Shown: positions 33,208-42,174 of the stretch, piece after piece
How positions within the stretch are numbered: position 1 is the stretch's first letter
Layout: every line of letters begins with the position of its first letter
Assembly (NCBI RefSeq): GCF_040361255.1
Contig: NZ_APNG01000011.1
Span: forward strand, 62,001 to 126,000
From: Salinisphaera sp040361255
GTDB lineage: Bacteria > Pseudomonadota > Gammaproteobacteria > Nevskiales > Salinisphaeraceae
DNA length: 64,000 bases
Reading direction: 5' to 3'
Notes under the pieces: model-generated
Told to the model about the DNA's origin: nothing
Database searches by the model: none
The model's input: only the letters and a program-made list of their open reading frames with translations
Position numbers and translations under genes: made by a program

Positions 33208-34230
33208 CTACATCAATGAATATCCGACGGTATCCAGCCACTCGAGATAGCGATTGAAGGTCGCCTTGGGCCGGCTCATGCCATGCTCTTCAGGGTCGGA
33301 TTCGAACACGGCCCAGCGATAAGTGCGCGCGCCTTCGACACGCTCGGCTACGCGCATATGCGACTTCCAGTGCCGATACGACTCGCCGGCGGCGTTGTTT
33401 GCGCGCCCCGGAAAGGCCGGGTCGAGCAGATTCTCCCCGGCCTGCAGCAGACGCACGCATTCAGTGGGCGCACCGAGCGCGACCGCCTGCTCGACCAGGG
33501 CTTTCTGTTCGACCTCGTCGACGATCACCAGGCGATAGAGTTCGCCATCGCCGTCGATGAGCACAAAGCCGGTGGGATTGAGCACCATGTAGTACTCGAC
33601 GAACTCGTAGCGCGAGCGCAGCGTGGCGAGCAGCTGTGCAATCGCCTCGTCCGCCAGAAGCGCCGGGACCTCGACATCGAACATATCGATCGCGGTCGTA
33701 AAGGTGTCCAGGATATGGTCGTGCTGGAGTTCTCGAATCGTACGATTGAGGTGCTCGTAGACGTTGTGCTCGCTTTTGCGGATATAGCTATCAATCACAC
33801 CGGCATTGAACCCTTCCACCGCCTCGGCCTCGGTGGCCACGCCGGTGAACAGGATTTTTTTGATATTCGGATCGCCGATACGGCGGCAGAACTCGAGGCC
33901 GTTCATGCGCGGCATGGCGTAGTCGATCATCGCGATCGAGATCCGCGAAAAACGGTTGGTGAAGTGCATTTCGCGCGCCAGAGCCTCGGTATCGAGGGTA
34001 ACCCGACGCCGGCCGTCGGCCTCTTCCTGCAGCTTGAAAAAGCGCTGTCGCGACGGCGCCTCGTCTTCGCGGTCGTTGATATAACCGAGTGCTTTCTGGG
34101 TGGAATCGAACAGCAGATACGGCAGATCGGCTTCCAGTTGCAGGCTGAGATTACCGAGAAAGTCGATATCGTCATCGACGAGCACGATCTGAGTGGGGTG
34201 AAAATACGGCGCTAAACAGGTTTTATTCAT
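33208..34230 (-). CDS. lqsR: LqsR-like response regulator
   Basis: 340-aa regulator matching the architecture of Legionella LqsR. The receiver domain (about residues 12-160) has acidic pocket VLVDDDIDFL, phospho-acceptor Asp103 in MIDYAMPRMNG, the switch Thr129 in ILFTG, and Lys152. An unusual insertion of about 40 residues (54-96) separates early receiver elements, as in LqsR. The C-terminal output domain (about 165-340) is not a DNA-binding helix-turn-helix and contains YEFVEYYMVLNPTGFVLIDGDGE and FNRYLEWLDTVGYSLM. In Legionella LqsR governs the replication-to-transmission switch. The gene overlaps the end of the kinase gene by 8 bp, so they are co-translated. Confidence 0.85.
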   Translation of the reverse strand: MNKTCLAPYFHPTQIVLVDDDIDFLGNLSLQLEADLPYLLFDSTQKALGYINDREDEAPSRQRFFKLQEEADGRRRVTLDTEALAREMHFTNRFSRISIAMIDYAMPRMNGLEFCRRIGDPNIKKILFTGVATEAEAVEGFNAGVIDSYIRKSEHNVYEHLNRTIRELQHDHILDTFTTAIDMFDVEVPALLADEAIAQLLATLRSRYEFVEYYMVLNPTGFVLIDGDGELYRLVIVDEVEQKALVEQAVALGAPTECVRLLQAGENLLDPAFPGRANNAAGESYRHWKSHMRVAERVEGARTYRWAVFESDPEEHGMSRPKATFNRYLEWLDTVGYSLM

Positions 34231-35641
34231 CGCGGCCTACCGCAGGAAACAACATGACGAATTCGGTATAACGTCCGACAACCGAATGACACCGAATATC
34301 GCCGCCGAAGCTGTTCATTACCATACGCGCGAATGCCAGGCCGATGCCCGTGCCCTGGCCATGCGGCATGGCGGAATAGAACCGCTCGAATATACGCGGC
34401 AACACATCGGGATGTATTCCCGGCCCGGTATCGCGAAAATACAGTCGGTGCGCGCCGCCGGCTTCACGCTCGGCCCAGATACGGATATCCCCGTCATCCA
34501 CCCTGGCCAGAAAATACAGCGCGTTCTTCAACAGATTGAACAGCACGTGGACCATCAACACGGACGATCCATAAAAACGAAAATCCGCGCCCTCATTCCA
34601 ATGCACCATCGCGCGCTCCTGGGCGGAATGAAACGGATAACGCGCAAGTGCCTCCTGTACGCAACGTCCGATGCATACGGTTTCGAACGTGGATTCGTCG
34701 ACCCGCGTGCGGCTCGAATTGACCAGCAGCATATCCAGAATGACGTTCGTATATTCGGCCTCGGTGCTGATGCGATCGAGCACGGCATGCATTTCGCGGT
34801 AGTGCGCGGTGCGGATGCGCTTGACCGGCAGCCCGTGTTCGCGCGCCATGTCGAAGCCTTCGAAAATTGACGGCAGATAATTCTGCAGCCCGCGCGCGCC
34901 GCTTCGAATACCCAGCAGCGGCGTACGCAGTTCGTGCGCCATGGTGCCCACCGCCGAGGTGATCGCAGCCAGTTTTTCGCGCGCAACGAGCTCGGTTTTG
35001 TAGTTGAAGACACTGCCGCCGAGCAGCGCGAAAAGATAGGTCGGCACCAACTGGCCCAGCGTCTCGGACTGCGCGCTCATATCGCCGCCGATGGCGATAT
35101 AGACCAGACAGGCTACGACCGTACCAATGCCCGCCATCAACATGATCATCAGCCAGTCGAAGACCAGCAGTACGAGAAACAGCGATGCGGCCATGGTCGA
35201 GAGCGCCCATACCGTATCGAAATGATTCATCAACGCCATGAACACGAAGAAAAACGGCAGCTGGTAAATAAGAATCAGAAACCAGTAAATACGAATGCCA
35301 CGTCGCCATTCGCCGCCGCGAAACAGATAGCGCCCGAACAGCATGGGCAGGGCCACCACCACGCTGAACGCGCGCAGCCACACGCTTTCGAAATCCTGAG
35401 GTTGGAACTCAGTCCAGTAGACGTAGAACACGGGATGGCATACGACAGCCACGATGGCGAACAATCGCATGTTGGCCAGAGAGTAGGTCGCGCTCTGGCT
35501 CAAAGACGCCGTCAGTCGAACCCGCAGCCGCCGTACGAGGTTCGGCATATGACTGGCGAGCAACCCGACCGGGCGCCATAAAAACACGTCAACCCCCGAT
35601 ACGGCGCGTTCGAAGCGCGAATTCGGGTTGATAAAAATCAC
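34223..35641 (-). CDS. lqsS: LqsS-like membrane sensor histidine kinase
   Basis: 472-aa kinase. A membrane domain of about six helices (residues about 58-215) is the CqsS/LqsS-type sensor that sees the alpha-hydroxyketone ligand. The dimerisation box has His236 in AHELRTPLLG. The ATPase domain has FNLLKNALYFL (N box), RDTGPGIHPDVLPRIFERFY (G1/F boxes) and GTGIGLAFARMVMNSFGG (G2). Unlike CqsS it has no C-terminal receiver, which agrees with LqsS working with separate LqsR. The start is uncertain: GTG at 35641 is used, and Met at residue 32 or 58 is possible. It is divergent from the GGDEF-EAL gene across 203-209 bp. Confidence 0.85.
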   Translation of the reverse strand: MIFINPNSRFERAVSGVDVFLWRPVGLLASHMPNLVRRLRVRLTASLSQSATYSLANMRLFAIVAVVCHPVFYVYWTEFQPQDFESVWLRAFSVVVALPMLFGRYLFRGGEWRRGIRIYWFLILIYQLPFFFVFMALMNHFDTVWALSTMAASLFLVLLVFDWLMIMLMAGIGTVVACLVYIAIGGDMSAQSETLGQLVPTYLFALLGGSVFNYKTELVAREKLAAITSAVGTMAHELRTPLLGIRSGARGLQNYLPSIFEGFDMAREHGLPVKRIRTAHYREMHAVLDRISTEAEYTNVILDMLLVNSSRTRVDESTFETVCIGRCVQEALARYPFHSAQERAMVHWNEGADFRFYGSSVLMVHVLFNLLKNALYFLARVDDGDIRIWAEREAGGAHRLYFRDTGPGIHPDVLPRIFERFYSAMPHGQGTGIGLAFARMVMNSFGGDIRCHSVVGRYTEFVMLFPAVGRDE

Positions 35642-35850
35642 CGATCATGGCGCCATCCTATACGTGGGCCGCGAGAATTCGTAGTATCCAGGATATCGGT
35701 TCAATGGATATTCAGTGGTTTGTGATCGCATGCGCGCTATGATTACGCCCTGTAACCGACGATCGAGGCCAGGTCGAAACATATGTTTTCCGCTCGCCGC
35801 CCGAACTTTTCGGCCGATACGCGTATCCGCCTGTCCATGACACGGTGGCC

Positions 35851-38286
35851 ATGAAACTCGCGCGCCGCCGGCTTATTGTCATCGTGGTTGCCCTGAGCAG
35901 CGTACTCGCTGCGCAGATTGCCATGCTGACCCTGAGCTATGCCGCCGGCACGCTCACGGTCGTGGCCATGAGCGGCCTGGCGATGATTTCGACTTTGGGT
36001 GTGATCGTACTGTGCTGGCATGCGCTCTACGACAGCGACCCGGATCGCGATAACGCGATCTCGCCGCTGATCAGCTGGCTGGACCAATCCGATATCGTCG
36101 GCCAGCACGCCGCGCGACGCCCGCCCGCGCTCAGCGGTGTCGATAGCCGCCTGGCGGATGCGGTGGAAAACCTCGTCCACCGCGTACAGCGTTACCGCGA
36201 CAAGCTGCTGGTACGCCACCAGCGGGTACAACGGCTGTTACGCAATGTCACGGACGTGCTTTATCACACCGACCAGGATGGGCGTATCACCTGGGTCACC
36301 GATACCGTCACCGACATGCTCGGCTACCGGCCCGACGAGCTGGAAGGCCGCTTGCTGCGCGACCTGCTGGCCGATGCGGACGACGAGCGCACCCTGCTCG
36401 ACAGTGCACAGCTGCATCGCCACCCTACCCGGGTTTATCGCCGTAACGGTGAAATCGCCTGGCTTTTGATCTCGTCGCGTCGTATCGACGATACCGCCGG
36501 TCGCGCCATCGGCAGCGAAGGCGTATGCCGGGACGGCACCCGACTGATCGAAACACAGCAGGCGCTCAACGAACACAAGGAACGCGCCCAGGTCACGCTC
36601 GCCTCGATCGGCGACGCGGTGATCACCACCGATGCCAGCGGCGCCGTGGACTATCTCAACCCACGCGCCGAACAGATGCTGGCGGTACGCATGGACGCCG
36701 CGCTGGGCCGGCATTTCGACAAGATCTGTAATTTCATCGACACGGAACGCAACGTGGCCGTCAATGGGCTGGTGCACAAATGCCTGGCCAGCGGCACGAT
36801 GCAGGAGCACGACGAGGATCTCACCCTCTACGATCGCGCGCCCGAACAGACCGGCCATACCGTCAAGGTGACGATCGCGCCGATCCGCGATAGCGCCCAG
36901 GCGATTACCGGAACCGTGATCGTGTTGCACGACATCACGCGCCTGCAACAGATCTCGCGGGAGCTCGCCTATCAGGCCAACCACGATCTGATTACCGACC
37001 TGCCCAACCGACGCGCCTTCGAACAACTGCTCGACCAGGCCCTCACGCAAGTCGACGACAGGCACAGCCATGCGCTGTGCTATATCGATCTCGACCAATT
37101 CAAGCTGGTCAACGACACCTGCGGACATAATGCCGGCGACGAAATGCTGCGCCAGATCGCCGCGCGCCTGAGCACCTGTATCCGCAGCGATGACACGCTC
37201 GCGCGCCTGGGCGGCGATGAATTCGGACTGATCATGCGCGATATGTCGATCATGGACGCGCAGGTCAAGGCCGAGGAGCTGCGCACCGAAATCGATCGCT
37301 TTCGTTTTCGCTGGGACGAAAAACTCTTTCGTCTGGGCGCCAGCGTGGGCGTGGCCTCGATCGATCGCGAGGCCATTGACGCCAACGAACTGTTACGCCG
37401 GGCCGATACCGCCTGCTATCTGGCCAAGGAAAAAGGCCGTAATCAGGTCTATGTCTACCACGGCGACAGCGACGAAACGCTCACCCGCCACGGCGACATG
37501 CAACGCATGCAGCAGATCAGCGAAGCGCTGGACAGCGACAGCTTCGAGTTGTTCGCCCAGTTCATCCAGCCGATCGATCGCCGCGAAAACCCGGGTTACG
37601 GCGTGGAATTGCTGCTGCGCGTTCGCGATACCGATGGATCGGTCCTTTCGCCCCAGAATTTTCTGATTACCGCCGAGCGTTACAACATCGCCCCGCGTAT
37701 CGACCGCTGGGTGCTGCGCCGCGCGATCGAACTCATCACCCAGGCCGGCGAAGATCATGCCGCGATCGAGCATTACAGCATCAATATTTCCGGCCAGTCG
37801 ATTACCGACGAACAGTTCGTGGACTATGCACGCGGGCTGATCGAGGCCGCCAGCGTGGACCCGCACCGGCTGGTCTTCGAGATCACCGAAACCGCGGCGG
37901 TGACCAATACCCGGCGTGCCGGCGAGCTGATTCATTCGCTGCGGGCGCTGGGCTGTCGCTTTTCGCTGGATGATTTCGGCAGCGGGCTGAGCTCGTTTTC
38001 CTATCTCAAGAACCTGCCCTCGGACTTCATCAAGATCGACGGCAAGCTCGTCTCCAACATCCTCACCGATCCGGTCGAGCGCTCGATCGTCGAAGCGATC
38101 AATCAGGTCGGCCAAGCGATGGGTCTGCTCACCGTGGCCGAGCATGTGGAAACACGCGCCATGCTGGATGCCCTGCGCACCATCGGCGTGGACTATGCCC
38201 AGGGCTATCACGTAGCCCGGCCGATCCCCTTCGAAATGCTCTCCTCCGCACTCGGCACGCGCGAACGCGTGGTGCGCGCACGCTGA
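35851..38286 (+). CDS. membrane PAS-PAS-GGDEF-EAL protein (c-di-GMP turnover)
   Basis: About 811 aa. Two N-terminal helices (residues about 5-60) anchor it. Two PAS domains follow (about 120-240, VLYHTDQDGRITWVTDTVTDMLGY; about 255-375, ASIGDAVITTDASGAVDYLN). The GGDEF domain has an intact GGDEF motif (454-458), so diguanylate cyclase activity is possible. The EAL domain keeps the second motif LDDFGSGLSSFSYLKNL, ITET and IKIDG, but the signature triplet reads ELL instead of EAL (GVELLLRV); the catalytic Glu is kept. It is divergently paired with lqsS, suggesting coupling of quorum sensing and c-di-GMP. ATG at 35851 and GTG at 35845 are both possible starts. Confidence 0.9.
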   Translation: MKLARRRLIVIVVALSSVLAAQIAMLTLSYAAGTLTVVAMSGLAMISTLGVIVLCWHALYDSDPDRDNAISPLISWLDQSDIVGQHAARRPPALSGVDSRLADAVENLVHRVQRYRDKLLVRHQRVQRLLRNVTDVLYHTDQDGRITWVTDTVTDMLGYRPDELEGRLLRDLLADADDERTLLDSAQLHRHPTRVYRRNGEIAWLLISSRRIDDTAGRAIGSEGVCRDGTRLIETQQALNEHKERAQVTLASIGDAVITTDASGAVDYLNPRAEQMLAVRMDAALGRHFDKICNFIDTERNVAVNGLVHKCLASGTMQEHDEDLTLYDRAPEQTGHTVKVTIAPIRDSAQAITGTVIVLHDITRLQQISRELAYQANHDLITDLPNRRAFEQLLDQALTQVDDRHSHALCYIDLDQFKLVNDTCGHNAGDEMLRQIAARLSTCIRSDDTLARLGGDEFGLIMRDMSIMDAQVKAEELRTEIDRFRFRWDEKLFRLGASVGVASIDREAIDANELLRRADTACYLAKEKGRNQVYVYHGDSDETLTRHGDMQRMQQISEALDSDSFELFAQFIQPIDRRENPGYGVELLLRVRDTDGSVLSPQNFLITAERYNIAPRIDRWVLRRAIELITQAGEDHAAIEHYSINISGQSITDEQFVDYARGLIEAASVDPHRLVFEITETAAVTNTRRAGELIHSLRALGCRFSLDDFGSGLSSFSYLKNLPSDFIKIDGKLVSNILTDPVERSIVEAINQVGQAMGLLTVAEHVETRAMLDALRTIGVDYAQGYHVARPIPFEMLSSALGTRERVVRAR

Positions 38287-38354
38287 TCGAAGCGGCGGCG
38301 GGCATCCACGGCCCGCGGGTACGACGTAGTATCCTGATCATCGCAAATATCAAC

Positions 38355-38912
38355 ATGCCCATGACCATTTTCAAGCAACTGCTCGTGCTGCTCGCCCCCG
38401 GCCTGCTGGCTGCCTGCAGCCTCATGCCGCCCGCCGATTTTCCGGTCGCCGAACAGGTGGATATCGATCGCTACATGGGCAAGTGGTATGTCATCGCCCA
38501 TATCCCGCCGAGTGCGACCGAGAACGCCTATAACTCGATCGAACGCTACGAACAGAGCGAACCCGGCACAATCGACACCACCTTCACCTATCGCGAAGGC
38601 GGTTTCGACGGCGAACGCAAGACCATGCACCCGGTCGGCAGCGTGCTCGACAACAGCCACAACGCCGTCTGGGCGATGCGTTTCTACTGGGTGCTGCGCA
38701 TGCAGTACGTGATTTCCTATGTCGACGACGATTACCAGACCACCATCGTCGCCCGCGACAAGCGCGACTATGTCTGGATCATGGCGCGTACGCCGCAAAT
38801 CGACGAGGCCACCTACGATTCGCTGGTCAAGAAAGTCGCCGACTACGGCTACGATATTTCCAAGCTGCGCAAGGTGCCCCAGCAGCCGCTCGATCAGCGC
38901 GACGACGGCTAG
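38355..38912 (+). CDS. blc: outer-membrane lipocalin lipoprotein (Blc-like)
   Basis: 185-aa lipoprotein: signal peptide with lipobox GLLAACS, then the lipocalin fold. The N-terminal lipocalin motif is VDIDRYMGKWYVIAHIP (GxW). Further typical parts are TTFTYREGGFDGERKTMHPVG, FYWVLRMQYVISYVDDDY, TIVARDKRDYVWIMARTP and the C-terminal helix TYDSLVKKVADYGYD. Bacterial lipocalins bind lysophospholipids or fatty acids at the outer membrane and are often linked to envelope stress. It starts 68 bp after the GGDEF-EAL gene and lies 66 bp before an exporter gene on the same strand, so an operon with either is possible. Start could also be the Met two codons later. Confidence 0.9.
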   Translation: MPMTIFKQLLVLLAPGLLAACSLMPPADFPVAEQVDIDRYMGKWYVIAHIPPSATENAYNSIERYEQSEPGTIDTTFTYREGGFDGERKTMHPVGSVLDNSHNAVWAMRFYWVLRMQYVISYVDDDYQTTIVARDKRDYVWIMARTPQIDEATYDSLVKKVADYGYDISKLRKVPQQPLDQRDDG

Positions 38913-38978
38913 CGCCGCCGACAGCCACAACGCGTCCGGGCCGCACCGCTGGCGCCCGCCCGGACGGTCTGGAGCGAT

Positions 38979-40757
38979 TTGAAAAACGACGCGACTCAAA
39001 GCGAGGCGCCGCGCGACGAATGGCGACGCCTGTCCGCGCTGTGGCCCTATCTGTGGGAACATCGGCTGCGCGTGGCAGCGGCCCTGGTGCTGCTTATCGG
39101 CGCCAAGGGCGCGACCGTGCTGCTGCCGATCGTACTCAAGCATATCGTCGATGCCCTGGATACCAGCGAGACCGCACGCATCAGCCTGCCCGTGGTGCTG
39201 TTGCTGGCCTACGGTGCGTTGCGTCTGGCCTCGGTGCTGTTCGGCCAGCTGCGTGATCTGGTCTTCGGCCGGGTTACCGAGCGCGCGATGCGGCGTATTG
39301 CGCTGACCGTGTTCGAGCATCTGCATGCCCTGGACATGGATTTTCATCTGTCGCGGCGCACCGGCGGGCTATCGCGCGATATCGAACGCGGCATCGGCGG
39401 CATCAGCTTTCTGCTGCGTTTCATGCTGTTCAACATCATTCCCACGCTGCTCGAGATCGCGCTGGTAGCCGGCATTCTGCTGTTCTACTACAGCGCGTGG
39501 TTTGCCGTGATCGTGCTCGTAAGCGTCGTCATCTATATCGGCGCCACCGCCCTGCTCACCGAATGGCGCACCCGCCACGTGCGCGAGTCCAACCGACTCG
39601 ACGCCCGTGCGAATACGCGTGCGGTCGACAGTCTGCTCAACTACGAAACAGTGAAATACTTCGGCAACGAACGCTACGAGGCCGAACGCTATGACCGCGA
39701 ACTGCGCGACTGGGAAGCCGCGCTGCGGCGCTCGCGTCTGTCGCTGGGCACGCTCAATACCATTCAGGCCACGGTGATCGCGATCGCCATTACCGCCATG
39801 ATGCTGCTGGCCGGTTCGCGCGTGGTATCCGGGCAGATGACCCTCGGCGATCTGGTCATGATCAATGCCTACATGATTCAGCTGTTCGTGCCCCTGAACT
39901 TCCTCGGCTTCGTTTATCGCGAACTCAAGAAATCGCTGGCCGATACCGCGCGTATGTTCCGGCTGCTCGATGTCGAGGCCGGCGTCGATGACGTGCCCAA
40001 CGCACACACGCTTGTTGCGACGCGTCCGCAAGTGCGCTTCGAGAACGTGCAGTTCGGCTACCAGGCCCAGCGCCAGATTCTGCGCGGCATCGATTTCACC
40101 ATCGAACCCGGCAAAAAGCTGGCCGTGGTCGGTCAGTCCGGTGCCGGCAAATCCACACTCGCGCGGCTTCTGTTTCGCTTCTACGATGTCGATGGCGGGC
40201 AAATCAGCGTGGACGGCCACGATATTCGCGATGTGACGCTGGCCAGCCTGCGCGATGCGATCGGCGTCGTGCCCCAGGATACGGTGCTGTTCAACGACAC
40301 CATCGAATACAACATCGCCTATGGTCAGCCGGATGCGCCGCCTGCGGCGGTGGCTCGCGCGGCGCGCATGGCCCATCTGGACAGGCTGATCGAACGCCTG
40401 CCCGACGGTATGGACACGCTCGTGGGCGAGCGCGGGCTCAAGCTCTCCGGCGGCGAAAAACAGCGTATCGCCATCGCCCGGGCGATCCTCAAGAACCCGG
40501 CGATCCTGATCTTCGACGAAGCGACCTCGTCACTCGACAGCCACGCCGAACAGGCGATCACCACCGCGCTCGCCGAACTGGCCGCCGATCACACCACGCT
40601 GGTGATCGCGCATCGGCTATCGACCGTGGTCGATGCCGACGAAATCGTGGTCATGGACGATGGTCGGATCATCGAGCGCGGCCGGCATGCCGAGCTGCTC
40701 GCCGCCGACGGCCACTACGCAGCGATGTGGCGGCTACAACAGCGCGAATCGTCCTGA
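38979..40757 (+). CDS. Atm1/HMT1-type ABC exporter
   Basis: 592-aa half-transporter: six-helix membrane domain (residues about 30-310) fused to an ATPase. The stretch DSLLNYETVKYFGNE in the membrane domain is the hallmark of the Atm1/ABCB7 group, which exports glutathione-linked sulfur or metal compounds. ATPase motifs are Walker A GQSGAGKST, Q-loop VPQDTVLFNDT, signature LSGGEKQR, Walker B ILIFDEATSSLD and the switch His in VIAHRLST. It works as a homodimer in the inner membrane. The start codon appears to be TTG at 38979, four bases after GGAG; no nearby ATG is in frame. The specific cargo is unknown. Confidence 0.88.
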   Translation: MKNDATQSEAPRDEWRRLSALWPYLWEHRLRVAAALVLLIGAKGATVLLPIVLKHIVDALDTSETARISLPVVLLLAYGALRLASVLFGQLRDLVFGRVTERAMRRIALTVFEHLHALDMDFHLSRRTGGLSRDIERGIGGISFLLRFMLFNIIPTLLEIALVAGILLFYYSAWFAVIVLVSVVIYIGATALLTEWRTRHVRESNRLDARANTRAVDSLLNYETVKYFGNERYEAERYDRELRDWEAALRRSRLSLGTLNTIQATVIAIAITAMMLLAGSRVVSGQMTLGDLVMINAYMIQLFVPLNFLGFVYRELKKSLADTARMFRLLDVEAGVDDVPNAHTLVATRPQVRFENVQFGYQAQRQILRGIDFTIEPGKKLAVVGQSGAGKSTLARLLFRFYDVDGGQISVDGHDIRDVTLASLRDAIGVVPQDTVLFNDTIEYNIAYGQPDAPPAAVARAARMAHLDRLIERLPDGMDTLVGERGLKLSGGEKQRIAIARAILKNPAILIFDEATSSLDSHAEQAITTALAELAADHTTLVIAHRLSTVVDADEIVVMDDGRIIERGRHAELLAADGHYAAMWRLQQRESS

Positions 40758-40778
40758 CCGCACCCGCTTTGCTGCGGG

Positions 40779-41963
40779 TCAGTACGATTCACGCCGACGA
40801 ACGAGCAGACTGACCAGTGCCACCGCGGCCAGTACCGCCACCGCAGCCGAAAACCCGATACCCGCACTACGCAGGCCCAGCGTCTGGGCCGCCACACCGA
40901 TGCCCACGACGGGAATCGAGATCGCGACATACAACACCACGAAAAATGTCGACGCCACTTCGCCGCGGCGCTCGGGCGGACTGGCTGCGGTCACCGCCCC
41001 CATGCCCGCCCGAAACGCCACGCCCTGACCGATACCGGCCACGATCGCGCCGGCCACGAGCACCACGAGCGACGACAGGATGATAGCCAGCGCTACCAGC
41101 GCGATCCCCACGATCAGACCGATACAGCCCAGCGGCAAACGCCACGCTTGCGGCAAACGCGCCTGACCGATCTGACCCAGCGTCGAGGCGACGAACAAAA
41201 CGAACACCACGAGCCCGGTCAGGGCATGGTTTTCGTAGTGCAGGATCTTACCCATGAACGCCGGCGCGATTGCGGTGAACAGGCCGAGTACGGAAAAACC
41301 GGCAAAGCCGGCGATTGCCGCCGGTATGAATACGCCGCGTACCTGTGCCGGCACCTGCAACGACTGAATCCGCAGACGTACCCGGGCCGGACGGCGGGCT
41401 GTTTCGGGCACACATAGAATCGCGACAGCGGCCAGTACGATCAACATCAGATCCACGATGAAACACAGGTGCAACGGCGCCGGCAGATACTGCGACAACA
41501 CGCCCGCGAACAGCGGCCCGAAACCCAGACCGCCCATATTCGCAGCGGTCGCGATCAGCGTCGCGCTGCCCGCCCACGCCGCAGGCGCGAGTTCGACCAC
41601 GGCCACGGTGGCCGTACCCGTGAATATGCCGGCTGAGACACCCGAGAGCACGCGCCCGATCAGAAGCGCCGTGAGACCGCCGCCCCAGAGAAAGGCACAG
41701 GCGCTGGCGGCCGAAAAGATCAGCCCCAGCGCCAGCATCGGCCGGCGCCCCAGCTGGTCCGACCAGCTGCCGGTCACGATCAGCGCGCCAATCACACCGA
41801 CCGCATAGGCCGCGAAGATCACGGTGATGATCAGCTGCGAAAAACCCAGTTCCGATTGATAGATGGGATAGAGCGGCGTCGGCAAGGTCGTGCCCATCAT
41901 GGTCACGACGAAGGCAAACGCGGCGCCGAAAAACAGCGCAGCACGACGGTTCGACTCGGTCAT
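40779..41963 (-). CDS. MFS transporter
   Basis: 394-aa major facilitator superfamily carrier with twelve hydrophobic segments. The loop between helices 2 and 3 is GSWSDQLGRRPMLALG, the classic MFS motif A, and helix 4 has LIGRVLSGVSAGIFTGTATVAVVEL. This resembles drug or sugar efflux carriers of the proton-antiport type (helix 5 segment LIATAANMGGLGFGPLFAGVL). No substrate can be named. It converges with the Atm1-like exporter (21 bp between stops) and is separated from the proX end by 211 bp. It appears to be transcribed alone. Confidence 0.88.
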   Translation of the reverse strand: MTESNRRAALFFGAAFAFVVTMMGTTLPTPLYPIYQSELGFSQLIITVIFAAYAVGVIGALIVTGSWSDQLGRRPMLALGLIFSAASACAFLWGGGLTALLIGRVLSGVSAGIFTGTATVAVVELAPAAWAGSATLIATAANMGGLGFGPLFAGVLSQYLPAPLHLCFIVDLMLIVLAAVAILCVPETARRPARVRLRIQSLQVPAQVRGVFIPAAIAGFAGFSVLGLFTAIAPAFMGKILHYENHALTGLVVFVLFVASTLGQIGQARLPQAWRLPLGCIGLIVGIALVALAIILSSLVVLVAGAIVAGIGQGVAFRAGMGAVTAASPPERRGEVASTFFVVLYVAISIPVVGIGVAAQTLGLRSAGIGFSAAVAVLAAVALVSLLVRRRESY

Positions 41964-42122
41964 TCAATCATCCTGAAATGTGCGAAAACCGGGCAGAATC
42001 GCCGCGGCCGGATCGCAAGAGAGGGATGGAGGCTAACAGGCTTCATCATGCACGCATATCGTTATTGCCGATCTCGAACCGTATCCGCCGAGCCGGGCGC
42101 TCGATACGATAAGAGCGCGCAT

Positions 42123-42149
42123 AAAAAAGGCCCGGCGATGCCGGGCCTT
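42123..42149 (-). terminator. rho-independent terminator after proX
   Basis: On the minus strand AAGGCCCGGC-ATC-GCCGGGCCTT forms a perfect 10-bp stem followed by further T residues, 25 bp beyond the proX stop. It ends the proVWX operon. Confidence 0.92.
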
Positions 42150-42174
42150 GCACATCCATCGCCAAGAAGCGAAA

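Noticed and set aside
40756..40782. Terminator between the Atm1-like exporter and the MFS gene
   Set aside because: Only an interrupted inverted repeat (TGACCGCA / TGCGGGTCA) overlapping both coding ends; too weak to call.
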